From: Bradymonas sediminis
Lineage (GTDB): Bacteria > Myxococcota_A > Bradymonadia > Bradymonadales > Bradymonadaceae
Reading direction: 5' to 3'
Assembly: GCF_003258315.1 (NCBI RefSeq)
Contig: NZ_CP030032.1
Location: 2,395,804-2,459,803, forward strand
DNA: 64,000 bases
The position numbers and the translations under genes were made by a program. Under the pieces are notes generated by a model, which was not told the DNA's origin, searched no databases, and was given only the letters and a program-made list of their open reading frames with translations. Shown in pieces: positions 35,942-45,130 of this stretch. The first letter of the stretch is position 1. Each line of letters begins with the position of its first letter.

Positions 35942-37531
35942 ATGATCTCAAAAACCGAATTTGTTCGCGTTAATTGGCTAATCGCTATTGTGTGTATGGC
36001 CCTTTGTGGGCTCCCGGGCTGTGCATTGGTCGATGCACTCGGCGGAGACTCTGGCCAGAATAACACACCGCCAACTCACGACACCGTCAGCGACGCAGGC
36101 GAGGACGCCATCAGCGACGCCGGCGAGGACGCGATCAGCGAGGACGCGATCAGCGAGGACGCGATCAGCGATGCCGGCGAGGACGCGATCAGCGACGCCA
36201 GCGACGCCACGATCAGCGACGCCAGCGACGCCGGTGATGATGTCAGTGATGCTGCCAGCGACGCCGGTGACGACGCCGACAGTGGCGATTCGACGGATAC
36301 CACCTCAGGCTGTCCCGCGGGTACCGCAAACCCCAACTGCGGAGCCTGCCAGGAGGGAACCTACTGCGCCGGCGAAGACGCCGCCCCGGTATCCTGTCAG
36401 ACGCTCGACGCATGGGACCACGACAAAGACCCTGCCACGCCATGTCAGCCATGGACGGTGTGTCAACCAGGAGAAAGGGTCACCCGGGACGGCAGCTCGA
36501 CCCACGATCGGGGCTGCTACAGTTGCACGATCGGATTCTATTCGACCCAGCAAAACCAAACCGAGTGCACCCGTTGGCGAAAATGTCCGCCCGGCGAGTA
36601 TGTCACGCTGGCCGGAAGCACGACCAATGATCGAGAATGCGCGCCCTGCGCTATCGGCACCACGACGACCGCGCCCAATATCAACTATTGTGAGCCCACG
36701 ACTCAGGGATACGCCTCCGTGTCCTGCGGCGCGCGCTATTGCTGCGCGATCGCCCATAGCGACTCCAAGCCCGTCTGCTGGGGCCTCGACCAGCTAGGGC
36801 CAGCAGAATCCCTTCCATCGTCCTCATTGAGCGAGGTCGCCGCCGGGTGGACCCACACATGCGCCCTTCGCACCAGTGACTCCCACGCGGTCTGCTGGGG
36901 AACCTCCAATTTTGGCGAGAATTCGCCCACCCCCGACGTGGCCTATCGCGCCATTTCGTCGGGTGAATTCTATAGCTGCGCCCTTCGCGCCGATACTTCG
37001 AGGGTGGAGTGCTGGGGCGATCAGGATTCCAGCGCGGTCTCGAACGCAAGCACCTACGCTTTTGATTCGATCAGCGCGAGCGACCAACACGCCTGCGGAA
37101 TCCGCCGCAGCGACAAACGAGTGATCTGCTGGGGGAACAACGCCGAGGGGCAGGCCCCCAGCCTGTCGAGCCATGCGTTTGATTCCGTTTCGACGGGCGT
37201 CAAGCACACCTGCGGGATTCGCTCAAGCGACTCTAAAATTGTCTGCTGGGGGGACTCGAACAAGCCCTGGGTTCTCTCGGAGTCCACCGAGAGATTTCGA
37301 GCCGTCGCGGCCGGCGGAGGGCACACCTGCGGGATTCGCGCGAGCGACTCGAAAATTGAATGCTGGGGGAGAAATAATTTCCTCCAGAGTGACCCTCCCC
37401 CGGGAGTATTTCGTTCAATCGTTGCGACCGACGAGCATAATTGCGCAATCCGCGCCGCCGACTCTGCGGTGATCTGCTGGGGGCTTTCTCAAGACGGTCG
37501 AACCGACGGACCACCGGCCAACGCCCCCTAA
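35942..37531 (+). CDS. RCC1-like repeat lipoprotein with TNFR-like Cys-rich insert
   Basis: A 529-residue paralogue of the preceding gene. It shares the signal-peptide end GLPGCALVDA (lipobox LPGC). Residues about 45-115 are a highly repetitive acidic linker built from DAGEDAISD, SEDAI and DASDA units, with matching DNA repeats at 36080-36290 prone to slippage. Next comes a Cys-rich block (about 120-245) with growth-factor/TNFR-like modules such as CPPGEYVTLAGSTTNDRECAPC. The C-terminal 280 residues have about seven RCC1-like blades with C-x-I-x(n)-C-W-G signatures. The extra Cys-rich block is absent from the upstream copy. Likely surface-exposed; role unknown. A strong terminator follows. 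Confidence 0.83.
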   Translation: MISKTEFVRVNWLIAIVCMALCGLPGCALVDALGGDSGQNNTPPTHDTVSDAGEDAISDAGEDAISEDAISEDAISDAGEDAISDASDATISDASDAGDDVSDAASDAGDDADSGDSTDTTSGCPAGTANPNCGACQEGTYCAGEDAAPVSCQTLDAWDHDKDPATPCQPWTVCQPGERVTRDGSSTHDRGCYSCTIGFYSTQQNQTECTRWRKCPPGEYVTLAGSTTNDRECAPCAIGTTTTAPNINYCEPTTQGYASVSCGARYCCAIAHSDSKPVCWGLDQLGPAESLPSSSLSEVAAGWTHTCALRTSDSHAVCWGTSNFGENSPTPDVAYRAISSGEFYSCALRADTSRVECWGDQDSSAVSNASTYAFDSISASDQHACGIRRSDKRVICWGNNAEGQAPSLSSHAFDSVSTGVKHTCGIRSSDSKIVCWGDSNKPWVLSESTERFRAVAAGGGHTCGIRASDSKIECWGRNNFLQSDPPPGVFRSIVATDEHNCAIRAADSAVICWGLSQDGRTDGPPANAP

Positions 37532-37555
37532 CCCCTCGCCAACTCCCACAATAAC

Positions 37556-37585
37556 GCCCCCGCGCTCCCGCGGGGGCTTTTTTTT
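37556..37585 (+). terminator. Intrinsic terminator after the RCC1-like pair
   Basis: GCCCCCGCG (37556-37564) and CGCGGGGGC (37569-37577) form a perfect 9-bp stem with a CTCC loop, followed by eight T residues. Confidence 0.95.
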
Positions 37586-37645
37586 CCATCTCCCTCCCTC
37601 CCGAACCCCACCGAACGTGTGTCCCGAGCGATTCTGCGCCACCAA

Positions 37646-37852
37646 AGCCACGTCCAACGTCATTTTCGACCCATCTGGCTCCCAAAAAACCACGTCTCGC
37701 GTCATTTTCGACCCATCCGGCTCCCAAAAAATCACGTCTCGCGTCATTTTCGACCCAGCCGGCTCCCAAAAAATCACGTCCAACGTCATTTTCAACCCAG
37801 CCGGCTCCCAAAAAATCACGTCCAACGTCATTTTCGACCCAGCCGACCCGTA
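37646..37852. repeat. Intergenic tandem array, five 42-bp units
   Basis: Five units of 42 bp, each with core CACGTC-CAACGTCATTTT (or CACGTCTCGCGTC) followed by CGACCCAGCCGGCTCCCAAA. They sit in the 486-base gap between the terminator at 37585 and the TraB-family gene at 38018. Because 42 is a multiple of three, the array stays open in several frames. The core recurs in the array at 49697-49990. Units vary by one to five bases and there are no unique spacers, so it is not a CRISPR. Nothing else is recognisable in 37853-38017. Confidence 0.93.
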
Positions 37853-38017
37853 TACAGGCGAACCGGCGGCCGCTGGCGCCCAGATGACCCCCTAGAAACT
37901 TTCCAAAAGCGGGCAAATACGCTACGACCTGCGACTGTTAACTTCTCTGCGCTAAACACGCGGCCATCCCCAGCTTTTTGGGTATTCCAAACGCTGGCGA
38001 ATTCAAACGTAGCTACT

Positions 38018-39217
38018 ATGAACCAAGCAACATCGGACCTGCCCGTCGACCTCACCGAGGGCGATATCACCCGCATTCAGCTCGGCGAGACCGAGATTCT
38101 GCTCGTCGGCACCGCGCATATCTCGCAGGAGTCGGTCGACATCGTCGTGAGCACCATCGCGGCCGAGAAACCCGACGTCGTCGCGGTCGAGCTCGACCAG
38201 GAGCGCTTTGACTCGATGCGCTCGGAGCAAAATTGGGAAGACCTGGACCTGCTCCAGATCATCAAGAATAAGCAGCTCACCTTCTTGCTCGCCCGGCTGG
38301 CGCTGGGCTCGTTCCAAAAGCGCATGGGCGGGCATACCGGCGTGAAGCCCGGAGCCGAGATGGCCGCGGCCATCGACGCGGCCGAGGCCGACCAGATGGG
38401 CGTGGAGCTTATCGACCGAAATATCCGCACCACGCTCTTGCGCGCCTGGCGCACGACCGCCTGGTGGAAGCGCGCCGAGCTCGTCATGGCCCTGATGCTC
38501 GGGGTCTTCCAAAAAGGCGAGGTCAACGAAGAAGAGCTGTCGGACCTGCGCGAGATGGAGAATATCTCGACCATCCTGGACCAATTGGGCGAGGAGATGC
38601 CCGACGTCAAGAAGGTCCTGGTCGACGAGCGCGACACCTATATGGCCTATAAATTGGCCAATATCGACGCCAAGAAGGTCGTGGCGGTGGTGGGCGCGGC
38701 GCACAAACCGGGCATCCTGCGCCAGATTCGCGAGCAAATCAGCGACGAGCATATGACCACCATCGACACCGTGCCGCCCAAGGGCTCCTGGGGCAAAGCG
38801 CTGACCTGGCTCTTCCCGGTGCTGGTCGTCGGGCTCTTCGTGTGGGGGTTTTTCAACGCCGACGCGACGCAGCTCAAGAACGCCGCCCTGGCCTGGATTC
38901 TGGCCAACGGCATCTTCGCCGCCCTGGGCACCGCCATCGCGCTGGCCCACCCGCTCACCATCATCGCCGCGTTCATCGCTGCGCCGATCACCTCGCTGCA
39001 CCCGGGCATCGGCGCCGGCATGGTCACCGCGCTGGTCCAAACCCTGGTGGCCGGCCCCAAGGTGGGCGACTTCCAGACCATCGGCGACGATATCTCAAGC
39101 TGGAAGGGTTGGTGGACCAACCGCCTCGGGCGAGTCCTGCTGGTCTTTATCTTCTCGGGGATGGGCAGCTCGCTGGGGACGTTTGTGGCGCTGGGTTGGC
39201 TCAAAAATTTGATCTAA
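38018..39217 (+). CDS. TraB/PrgY-family membrane protein
   Basis: A 399-residue protein. The ATG at 38018 is chosen because the family motif ILLVGTAHISQESVDIV follows at about residue 28; a longer open frame reaches back through the 42-bp array but is not credible. The N-terminal domain (about 20-245) has the TraB hallmarks, including VVAVELDQERFDSM and the late AVVGAAHKPGI. The C-terminal 140 residues have four or five hydrophobic segments with conserved Gly/Pro (HPGIGAGMVTALVQT). Relatives include enterococcal TraB/PrgY, implicated in pheromone shutdown, and archaeal/eukaryotic homologues; the fold is tied to a putative Tiki-like metalloprotease. Substrate unknown. Confidence 0.9.
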   Translation: MNQATSDLPVDLTEGDITRIQLGETEILLVGTAHISQESVDIVVSTIAAEKPDVVAVELDQERFDSMRSEQNWEDLDLLQIIKNKQLTFLLARLALGSFQKRMGGHTGVKPGAEMAAAIDAAEADQMGVELIDRNIRTTLLRAWRTTAWWKRAELVMALMLGVFQKGEVNEEELSDLREMENISTILDQLGEEMPDVKKVLVDERDTYMAYKLANIDAKKVVAVVGAAHKPGILRQIREQISDEHMTTIDTVPPKGSWGKALTWLFPVLVVGLFVWGFFNADATQLKNAALAWILANGIFAALGTAIALAHPLTIIAAFIAAPITSLHPGIGAGMVTALVQTLVAGPKVGDFQTIGDDISSWKGWWTNRLGRVLLVFIFSGMGSSLGTFVALGWLKNLI

Positions 39218-39245
39218 GTCTTCGGACAAAATGGCCCGAGCGGCC

Positions 39246-40739
39246 TTAGCGCCCGCCGCTCCTCGACGCATCGCCCCCGGCATTTCCGCCGCGGTCGATG
39301 CGTTTTTTTGTGCCATTATCCACGATAAAAATACTCGCCCCCCAGGGGCCGCATTGCTGCTGGTCGCGCCACAGCGTCCAGTGGATATAGACCTTGCCGT
39401 CGGGGCTGATGATCTCGTCGGGCGCGCCGGTATGCGGCCCGATCTCGTTAAAGATCACGATGGCCTCGGCGTCGAACATCGTCTGCCCCGAGGTGCGCAC
39501 GATATTGGTGGCCTCAATCGCACCCGAGGCCGCGTCGATAATATACTCAAGCGTCACTTCAAGGCTCGCCCGGCTCAGCGGATGGGATGGCCCATAATCG
39601 CTGTCGAGGCGCGGCAAATACCCGCCGCCCCAGCGCGGGTGAAGTTTGCGATGAATCCGCGCGATAAAGGTCGCGTACACCGCGGCCGCCGCGTTCACGC
39701 CGGTATGATTGCCCGGGCGCACCTCGAGATTCGTATTCTCCAGGCTCGCGCGCATCGCCGCCTCGCGCTGCTTCCAGCCTTTGAGCAGCCGACGCCCCTT
39801 CTTATGGCGATTCATCGTGCTCGCCGCCTTCTTGTCGGCCTCGCCGAAGACCTCCTCATAGTCCTTCGCGCTGGGCTGAAAGAGCGAGCGAGGCGGCGGC
39901 TTATAGGGCTCGCCGGCCTCCTTTGGCGCCGCCTTGGTGGCAAAGGGTGATTCCTGGGGCGCTTCAACAGCCGCCGCCTCGCCCTCTTCGGTCTTCTCGG
40001 GCGACGTCCGCTCCGAGGGGAGCTGCTCGGGCGGGAGCTGCGCGACCTCCTCGGGCTCCTCCTGGGCGGACGCCTCTTCGGCCTCGGCGGCCGCAGGCTC
40101 CTCTTCGACCTCGGCGACGAGCTCCTGCTCGTCCTCGGGCGCATCCGCCTGGGACTCCTCGTCGCCGCCGGTGAGCTCCTTGAGGTCGTCGGGGACCGTC
40201 TTTCCGGCGAGCACATCCAACTGGGTGGTCTCGCGCGCGCGGGTCTCTTCCTCGACCTTATTGGCCTTCTCGGCCAAATATTGGGAGTCGACGGCTTCCT
40301 CCTCGTTATTCTCCTGCTGCACGACCTTGCGATTGAGCTCGGGCGGGGGCGGCGGCGGCGTTTCGGGCGGCGCAGGCATCTCCTCTACTATCTCCTCCGG
40401 CTCTTCTGTCTCCTCCTCTTCTTCCTCTTCCTCGGGCTCCTCTTCTTCGGGGTCATCGGGCGATTCAAGCTCGGCTTCCGGTAAATTCTGCGCCAGCAAA
40501 TCCTCGGTCGGCTCGACTTCCTCCACGTAGGTATTAACCTCGAAGGGCTTCTCCTCTTTGGGCTCGGGCGGCAAAATATCGCGAAAATTAGGCGGTAACA
40601 CGGCGACCATAATCCCCAGGTGCACCAGCACAGAGCCCACCAGCGCGAGCAGAAGCCCGCGGGACTTCCCCTTGCGGCTCTCCCCTGCGGGGGAGCTATC
40701 TTCGCGGCCCGACGGCGCGCGTGGTGGGGTTTGGGTCAT
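39246..40739 (-). CDS. TonB-like energy transducer with very acidic periplasmic linker
   Basis: A 497-residue protein from the ATG at 40739 (a TTG six codons upstream is less likely). A short basic N-terminus and one membrane segment (LLLALVGSVLVHLGIMVAVL, with the His common in TonB anchors) lead to an unusually long periplasmic linker (about 45-330) dominated by Glu/Pro/Ala, including a run of more than ten acidic residues and the poly-Pro PPPPPPEL. The C-terminal region (about 355-480) resembles a TonB/TolA C-terminal domain: YATFIARIHRKLHPRWGGGYLP ... LEYIIDAASGAIEATNIVRTSGQTMFDAEAI. No ExbB/ExbD or receptor lies next to it. It could equally be a gliding/AgmX-type or TolA-like transducer. 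Confidence 0.75.
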   Translation of the reverse strand: MTQTPPRAPSGREDSSPAGESRKGKSRGLLLALVGSVLVHLGIMVAVLPPNFRDILPPEPKEEKPFEVNTYVEEVEPTEDLLAQNLPEAELESPDDPEEEEPEEEEEEEETEEPEEIVEEMPAPPETPPPPPPELNRKVVQQENNEEEAVDSQYLAEKANKVEEETRARETTQLDVLAGKTVPDDLKELTGGDEESQADAPEDEQELVAEVEEEPAAAEAEEASAQEEPEEVAQLPPEQLPSERTSPEKTEEGEAAAVEAPQESPFATKAAPKEAGEPYKPPPRSLFQPSAKDYEEVFGEADKKAASTMNRHKKGRRLLKGWKQREAAMRASLENTNLEVRPGNHTGVNAAAAVYATFIARIHRKLHPRWGGGYLPRLDSDYGPSHPLSRASLEVTLEYIIDAASGAIEATNIVRTSGQTMFDAEAIVIFNEIGPHTGAPDEIISPDGKVYIHWTLWRDQQQCGPWGASIFIVDNGTKKRIDRGGNAGGDASRSGGR

Positions 40740-40869
40740 CTTGTCATTGACTCTCAACGGTTGTACAAGCAGGCTCGTTTCGCGCCTTTATAATCAACGC
40801 GGCACGATGAATAATCCATTGCTAATATTATCGCACTCACCGAACTCGCTGCGTCCACAAATATATATC

Positions 40870-41310
40870 ATGGCTAAAAATTTCTTCTCGACGCGGATTT
40901 TGTTCTCGCTCCTCATACCGGTACTCGCGCTATTTTTCATCTTCGCGAGCGGCTGCACTCCATCGATCGGTGACGAGTGTTCCACGGGCCGCGATTGCCC
41001 GATGGAGCTCGGGTCGGTCTGCGACACCACGGTCGAGGGTGGCTATTGCCTGATCCAGGACTGCGACCCGGGAAGCTGCCCGGCCGACTCGGCCTGCGTG
41101 GAGTTCGACCGGAATAATCGGCTGTGCATGGCCCTTTGTGAGTCGGATAGCGAATGCCGCGCGGGCTTTGAATGCCGCAAAGACTTTAACCTCGAGGGCT
41201 CTTCGGTCGGGTATTGCTATACGCCCGCAGAAACCTCGGCTGCTCCTGCTGGAACAAACGCGGACGCCGCTGGCGACGCCGACGCTTCCAGCAACGCGGA
41301 CGCCAGCTGA
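40870..41310 (+). CDS. Small Cys-rich lipoprotein
   Basis: A 146-residue lipoprotein. The ATG at 40870 starts a signal peptide (TRILFSLLIPVLALFFIFASGC). The mature part holds about 14 cysteines spaced in Dickkopf/EB-like modules (GDECSTGRDCPMELGSVC, CALCESDSEC-like CMALCESDSECRAGFEC). It ends in an Ala/Asp/Ser-rich low-complexity tail. It is divergent from the TonB-like gene; the 130-base gap must hold both promoters. No function can be assigned; the Cys pattern recurs in the lipoproteins at 4959 and 54603. Confidence 0.75.
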   Translation: MAKNFFSTRILFSLLIPVLALFFIFASGCTPSIGDECSTGRDCPMELGSVCDTTVEGGYCLIQDCDPGSCPADSACVEFDRNNRLCMALCESDSECRAGFECRKDFNLEGSSVGYCYTPAETSAAPAGTNADAAGDADASSNADAS

Positions 41311-41548
41311 CCCCCGATTTACTGCGTCGGCATAGCATACTCCTCGCCGAATTACGCAGCCCGCGCGCGCCCGACAATCACCAGCTCCGGCGCGCGCCGA
41401 GTAGTCTCCCAAAAAAATCGCGGGACACGTGGGCAATCACGCCGCTGAATTTTATCCGAAGCACCGTTCCGTCTTGGAGCGCGTTCCGTCGCTCGGCGAT
41501 GCGCTCACGGACGGCTTGTTTTCCAAATTTCTACAATTAGGTGACCCA

Positions 41549-42133
41549 ATGAATTGGTACGAAAAACTCAGCCAATACTTTCCTACCCAGGAGATGAAGA
41601 CGCGCGCGCATATGGAATTACTCCTTAAAGAACGCGGAGATATCTATCATAAGGACGAAGGCCCCTATCACGTCCTGATGTACGCGGAGACCCCCGGATT
41701 TGTCTTCGTTGACTATATCTGGGTGTCGGCCAAGGCGCGCGGCCAGGGAATCGGTCACAAGCTCATGGCCAAGCTCAAGCAAAAAGGCAAACCCATCATC
41801 CTGGAGGTCGAGCCCATCGACTACGAGGACTCGGACACCGAAAAGCGCCTGCATTTCTACAAGCGCGAGGACTTCGAGCACGCCTCCACCATCGGCTATC
41901 ACAGCCGATCGCTGCGCACCCAGGAGGTCGATACCCTTGAGATTCTGTATTGGTCCCCCGGAAAGGAGTCCGAGGAGAGCATCATGGAGAAGATGAAGCA
42001 GACCTACGATAAGATCCACACCTTCAAGGACGTCCAATTATACGGCGAGTCGCACGACCCGGTGGATGACGTGCTGAGCATCGATCCGGAGGCGACCAAC
42101 GACATCCTTGAATTCGACGAACCCGGCGCCTAA
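41549..42133 (+). CDS. GNAT-family N-acetyltransferase
   Basis: A 194-residue protein from the ATG at 41549, preceded by AGGTGA at 5-base spacing; an upstream start at 41429 would add 40 residues with no fold match. The acetyl-CoA-binding pyrophosphate loop is ARGQGIGHKLMAKL, after the strand FVFVDYIWV. The strand PIILEVEP and the FYKREDF-type C-terminal motif complete a GNAT core of about 130 residues. A 60-residue acidic C-terminal extension has no clear match. Substrate unknown. The 238 bases before it (41311-41548) contain no other recognisable feature. Confidence 0.85.
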   Translation: MNWYEKLSQYFPTQEMKTRAHMELLLKERGDIYHKDEGPYHVLMYAETPGFVFVDYIWVSAKARGQGIGHKLMAKLKQKGKPIILEVEPIDYEDSDTEKRLHFYKREDFEHASTIGYHSRSLRTQEVDTLEILYWSPGKESEESIMEKMKQTYDKIHTFKDVQLYGESHDPVDDVLSIDPEATNDILEFDEPGA

Positions 42134-42212
42134 ACCGCCCCGGAGTTGACTCCTACTACCAACGCTAGTAACAATGCCTTCGGCGACGCATTTTTCCAGG
42201 CCCGGAGGCATT

Positions 42213-42668
42213 ATGAAAGGCATACGCATCCGCCCCGAACAAGAGGGGCTTCGCACCACACTCTTCGATCTCGAAGCCGAGATCATGGAATGCGTCTGGT
42301 CGGCCGGATGGGAGTCATTCGCGGTCTCCGACGTCCTTGAGGCGCTCCAGGAGAGCCGCGAGATCGCCTATACGACGGTGATGACCACCGTCGTGCGCCT
42401 CTTCAAAAAAGGGCTACTCAGCCGGCAAAAAGACGGGCGTCGCTACGTGTATCAGAGCAAGATGTCGCGGGCTCAATTCATCGAAAAGATGACCCGCGAC
42501 GTGCTCTCAAGCCTGCCCGAGGGTGGGCGCGAGACCGCGATGACCTTCCTGGTCGAACAGATCGAGGACGCCGACGATGCCGAGCTCGACCGCCTCGAGG
42601 CGCTGATTCAAGCGCGTCGCCAGGAGCGCGCCGCCGCGCTTAAGTCGAGCGACGAGGAGGACCCGTGA
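42213..42668 (+). CDS. BlaI/MecI/CopY-family transcriptional repressor
   Basis: A 151-residue winged-helix regulator. The ATG at 42213 has a strong GGAGG upstream. The DNA-binding part (about 15-85) shows the family pattern LEAEIMECVWSAG, VSDVLEALQ, IAYTTVMTTVVRLFKKGLLSRQKDGRRYVY. The C-terminal helical part would form the dimer. BlaI/CopY proteins repress resistance or metal-efflux genes until inactivated by cleavage or metal binding. No CxCxxxxCxC copper motif is present, so a protease-triggered mechanism with the partner gene is more likely. Its stop overlaps the GTG of the M56 gene. The metal-efflux operon begins 1.07 kb downstream. Confidence 0.92.
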   Translation: MKGIRIRPEQEGLRTTLFDLEAEIMECVWSAGWESFAVSDVLEALQESREIAYTTVMTTVVRLFKKGLLSRQKDGRRYVYQSKMSRAQFIEKMTRDVLSSLPEGGRETAMTFLVEQIEDADDAELDRLEALIQARRQERAAALKSSDEEDP

Positions 42669-43678
42669 GCGAGCTGGCGTTCCCCATCGCGGCGCTTGCG
42701 CTGACCTTCTTCGTGCTCATCCCCGCGATGAGCCTGATAAGCTGGGCATTGCTGAAATACAAACGCGCGCGCACCGAGCATTGGGTCGACTTTGGCGACA
42801 ACGCCACCCTGGCCTGGCTGCTCGCGCCGACGCTTTTGCCGCTGGCCTGGCTGGGGTCTTCGGCGCTGCATCAAGGCGAGCCGGCGCGCGCGCTCGAGGC
42901 CTGCCTGATTGAGCATTCCGTGCTGCTGGCGACCTGCCTTGAGGCCCTGGTGATTTTGGCCGCGCTGACCCTCTCGACCCTCGGCGTCGCCGGCCTCAAA
43001 GCCCTCCAAACCCATCCAAGAAACCTGGGCGACGGACTCCCCGAAGACGATCTGCGTGTCCAAAAACTCCTGAAGATCGTCGCCGCCGACCCGCTGCTAA
43101 ACGCCTTCCCGATCAAAGTGATCTGCCAGGCCCCCGCCGCCGTCTTTACCCACGGCTGGTGGCGCCCGCGCTTTTATGTCGACGCATGTTTCGTCGCCGA
43201 CAACGACGCCGAGATCCTGCACGCAGCCCTGCTCCATGAGCTCAGCCACGCCCGGGCGCGCGACCCCTTGCGCGTCTTCGCCGCCCGAATTTGTTTGATG
43301 CTCAACCCGCTGAGCCGCCTGCTCGAAGCCGACTTCGAGCGCTGGCGAAACGCGCGTGAGGGAAGCTGCGACGCCGAGGCCGTGCGCCTGGGAGGCGACC
43401 CCCTCTCACTGGCCCAGGGCATCGTGCGCGCGGCGCGTTTTCGCTGCCTCGACATCAACACCTACGGCATCTCGATGCTCTGCGGCCACGACGCCACCTT
43501 GCTGCGCCTGCGCGTGGCGATCCTGATGGAGGGCGCGCGAATGCCGCGGCGCACCTTCGGGCACCTCGCCCTCGGCAGCGCCCTGGTCGTCGCGGTGATT
43601 GTGCCCCACATCTTCGACACCGACGCGCTTCAATATTTTCACCACGCGGTCGAGCGACTCTTCCTCGGCGCGGCTTAA
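42665..43678 (+). CDS. BlaR1-like M56-family membrane metallopeptidase
   Basis: A 337-residue membrane protein with about four hydrophobic segments (about 5-30, 53-75, 88-118 and 288-310). The zinc site HELSH starts at His191, with Glu192 catalytic, and a likely third ligand lies in REGSCDAEAVRLGG. It lacks the C-terminal penicillin-sensor domain of BlaR1, so the signal it senses is not a beta-lactam by that route. The GTG start overlaps the BlaI-like stop (GTGA), so the pair is co-translated. The likely job is to inactivate the partner repressor on an envelope signal. Confidence 0.88.
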   Translation: MSELAFPIAALALTFFVLIPAMSLISWALLKYKRARTEHWVDFGDNATLAWLLAPTLLPLAWLGSSALHQGEPARALEACLIEHSVLLATCLEALVILAALTLSTLGVAGLKALQTHPRNLGDGLPEDDLRVQKLLKIVAADPLLNAFPIKVICQAPAAVFTHGWWRPRFYVDACFVADNDAEILHAALLHELSHARARDPLRVFAARICLMLNPLSRLLEADFERWRNAREGSCDAEAVRLGGDPLSLAQGIVRAARFRCLDINTYGISMLCGHDATLLRLRVAILMEGARMPRRTFGHLALGSALVVAVIVPHIFDTDALQYFHHAVERLFLGAA

Positions 43679-43735
43679 TATTATTTTGTATACGCGTCCC
43701 AGGCGCCCCTAAATTTTTCTGGATTTGAGCACACG

Positions 43736-45130
43736 ATGGACCTTAATAAATATACCAGCCTCCCAAAACGAATTACTATTGCCGGTAGTTTTATATTCGC
43801 ATCCGCCCTCCTCTCGCTTGCGATGCTTCCAGCCGCAAACGCGCAGAAGCGCGAGGAATATGAGAACATTCCGGCCGAATTGAGCGAACCCTATATACCC
43901 AGCGCCCAGATGGTCGACCCGGCGACCGCCACCGAGTTAAGCCTCGATGAACTGCTGGTCTTCGCCGACCAGAACGCGCCGACGATTCGCGTCGCGCGGG
44001 CCGAGGTTGAGCGAGTCAAAGCCGACCAAACCGCTGCGCGGGCGACCTTCCCCGAGAATCCAGCGCTTGGCCTGGGCGCCGGCCCGCGCATCATCGACGG
44101 CGATAGCGGGATGAGCTTTGAAGTATCGCTTGAGCAAACCATCGAGCTTTCGGGCGCGCGCGGGCTGCGCCTCGACGCCCTCCAGGCGGCCGAGCAGGTC
44201 GCCCTGGCCGAGGTCAACGAGGCGCGCTGGGCGATCCACGTCGAGACCCACGCGCTCTATAACGACCTGCTGGTCAATATCGAGCAACGCGACCAGGCCC
44301 AGCGATTTTTAGAGTTCGCGCAGTCCCTACGAGACATCGCCCAGCGGCGCATCGACGCCGGCGAGTCCTCGCCGCTGACCCTCTTCGCCGCCGACGCGGA
44401 TCTTGCGCGCGCAGGCAATGAGGTCTCGCGCGCCAACGAAGACGAGACGCGCATCCGCGCCGAAATCGCGGCCGTCGTCGGCTGGCCTTCCGAGTCGATC
44501 CCGCCGGTCACCGGCGAGCTGGAGCCGATCCGCAAGGCGCCCGACACCAAAGTTCTGCTCAAGCGAATGCGCAATAATCACCCGCAACTTCGCACCCGCC
44601 GACTCGCCAGCGTCTTGGCGGAGCGGCGCATTCAATTCGCCGACCGCGAGGCCTGGCCCAACCCGACCCTCGGCCTGAGCTATGAGCGCGAGGGCGAGCC
44701 CGACGCGGGCCCCTCGCCGCAGACCTGGATGTTCAGCGTCTCGGTGCCGATTCCGCTGTGGCAACGCAACCAGGGCCCGCGCCAACGCGCTCAGGCGGAC
44801 CTCTCACTCGCCGAGCAAAAACAGCACGCCGCGGCCCTGAAGCTGCGCTCGGAGCTCACCGCCGCGGCCAGCGCGCTCACCGCCACCGCCGAGCGCGTCG
44901 AGCAATACGACCGCGCCGTCATCGCCCCGCTCGAGCAAAACCTCACCCTCTTGCAGCGCGCCTATGAGCTGGGCGAGGTCGATATATACCAGATCTCACA
45001 GATGCGCGAATCGCTGCTCGAAGCCCACGCCCGCTATATCGACGCGCGCCACGAATATTACCAGGCCGCCGCCATCCTCGAAGGCCTCGTCGGCGCCGAA
45101 CTCTGGCCGACCGAAGGGAGCAACCCATGA
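43736..45130 (+). CDS. czcC: TolC-family outer membrane efflux protein (CzcC-like)
   Basis: A 464-residue outer-membrane factor with an N-terminal signal peptide ending ANAQ (about residue 37). Two repeated TolC-type halves with long alpha-helical hairpins are seen: SLDELLVFADQNAPTIRVARAEVERVKADQTAAR, then the second half around YEREGEPDAGPSPQTWMFSVSVPIPLWQRNQG. It forms the outer-membrane exit duct for the RND pump below. Its stop overlaps the ATG of the adaptor gene (ATGA). Metal-type assignment comes from the pump. Confidence 0.9.
   Translation: MDLNKYTSLPKRITIAGSFIFASALLSLAMLPAANAQKREEYENIPAELSEPYIPSAQMVDPATATELSLDELLVFADQNAPTIRVARAEVERVKADQTAARATFPENPALGLGAGPRIIDGDSGMSFEVSLEQTIELSGARGLRLDALQAAEQVALAEVNEARWAIHVETHALYNDLLVNIEQRDQAQRFLEFAQSLRDIAQRRIDAGESSPLTLFAADADLARAGNEVSRANEDETRIRAEIAAVVGWPSESIPPVTGELEPIRKAPDTKVLLKRMRNNHPQLRTRRLASVLAERRIQFADREAWPNPTLGLSYEREGEPDAGPSPQTWMFSVSVPIPLWQRNQGPRQRAQADLSLAEQKQHAAALKLRSELTAAASALTATAERVEQYDRAVIAPLEQNLTLLQRAYELGEVDIYQISQMRESLLEAHARYIDARHEYYQAAAILEGLVGAELWPTEGSNP

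Noticed and set aside
37646-37852. CRISPR-like appearance of the 42-bp array
   Set aside because: The whole unit is conserved, so there are no unique spacers, and no cas gene is present. The same applies to the array at 49697-49990.
37619-38017. N-terminal extension of the TraB-family protein through the 42-bp array
   Set aside because: The extension consists only of repeat-encoded NHVxRHF units and non-family residues; the conserved domain begins shortly after the ATG at 38018.
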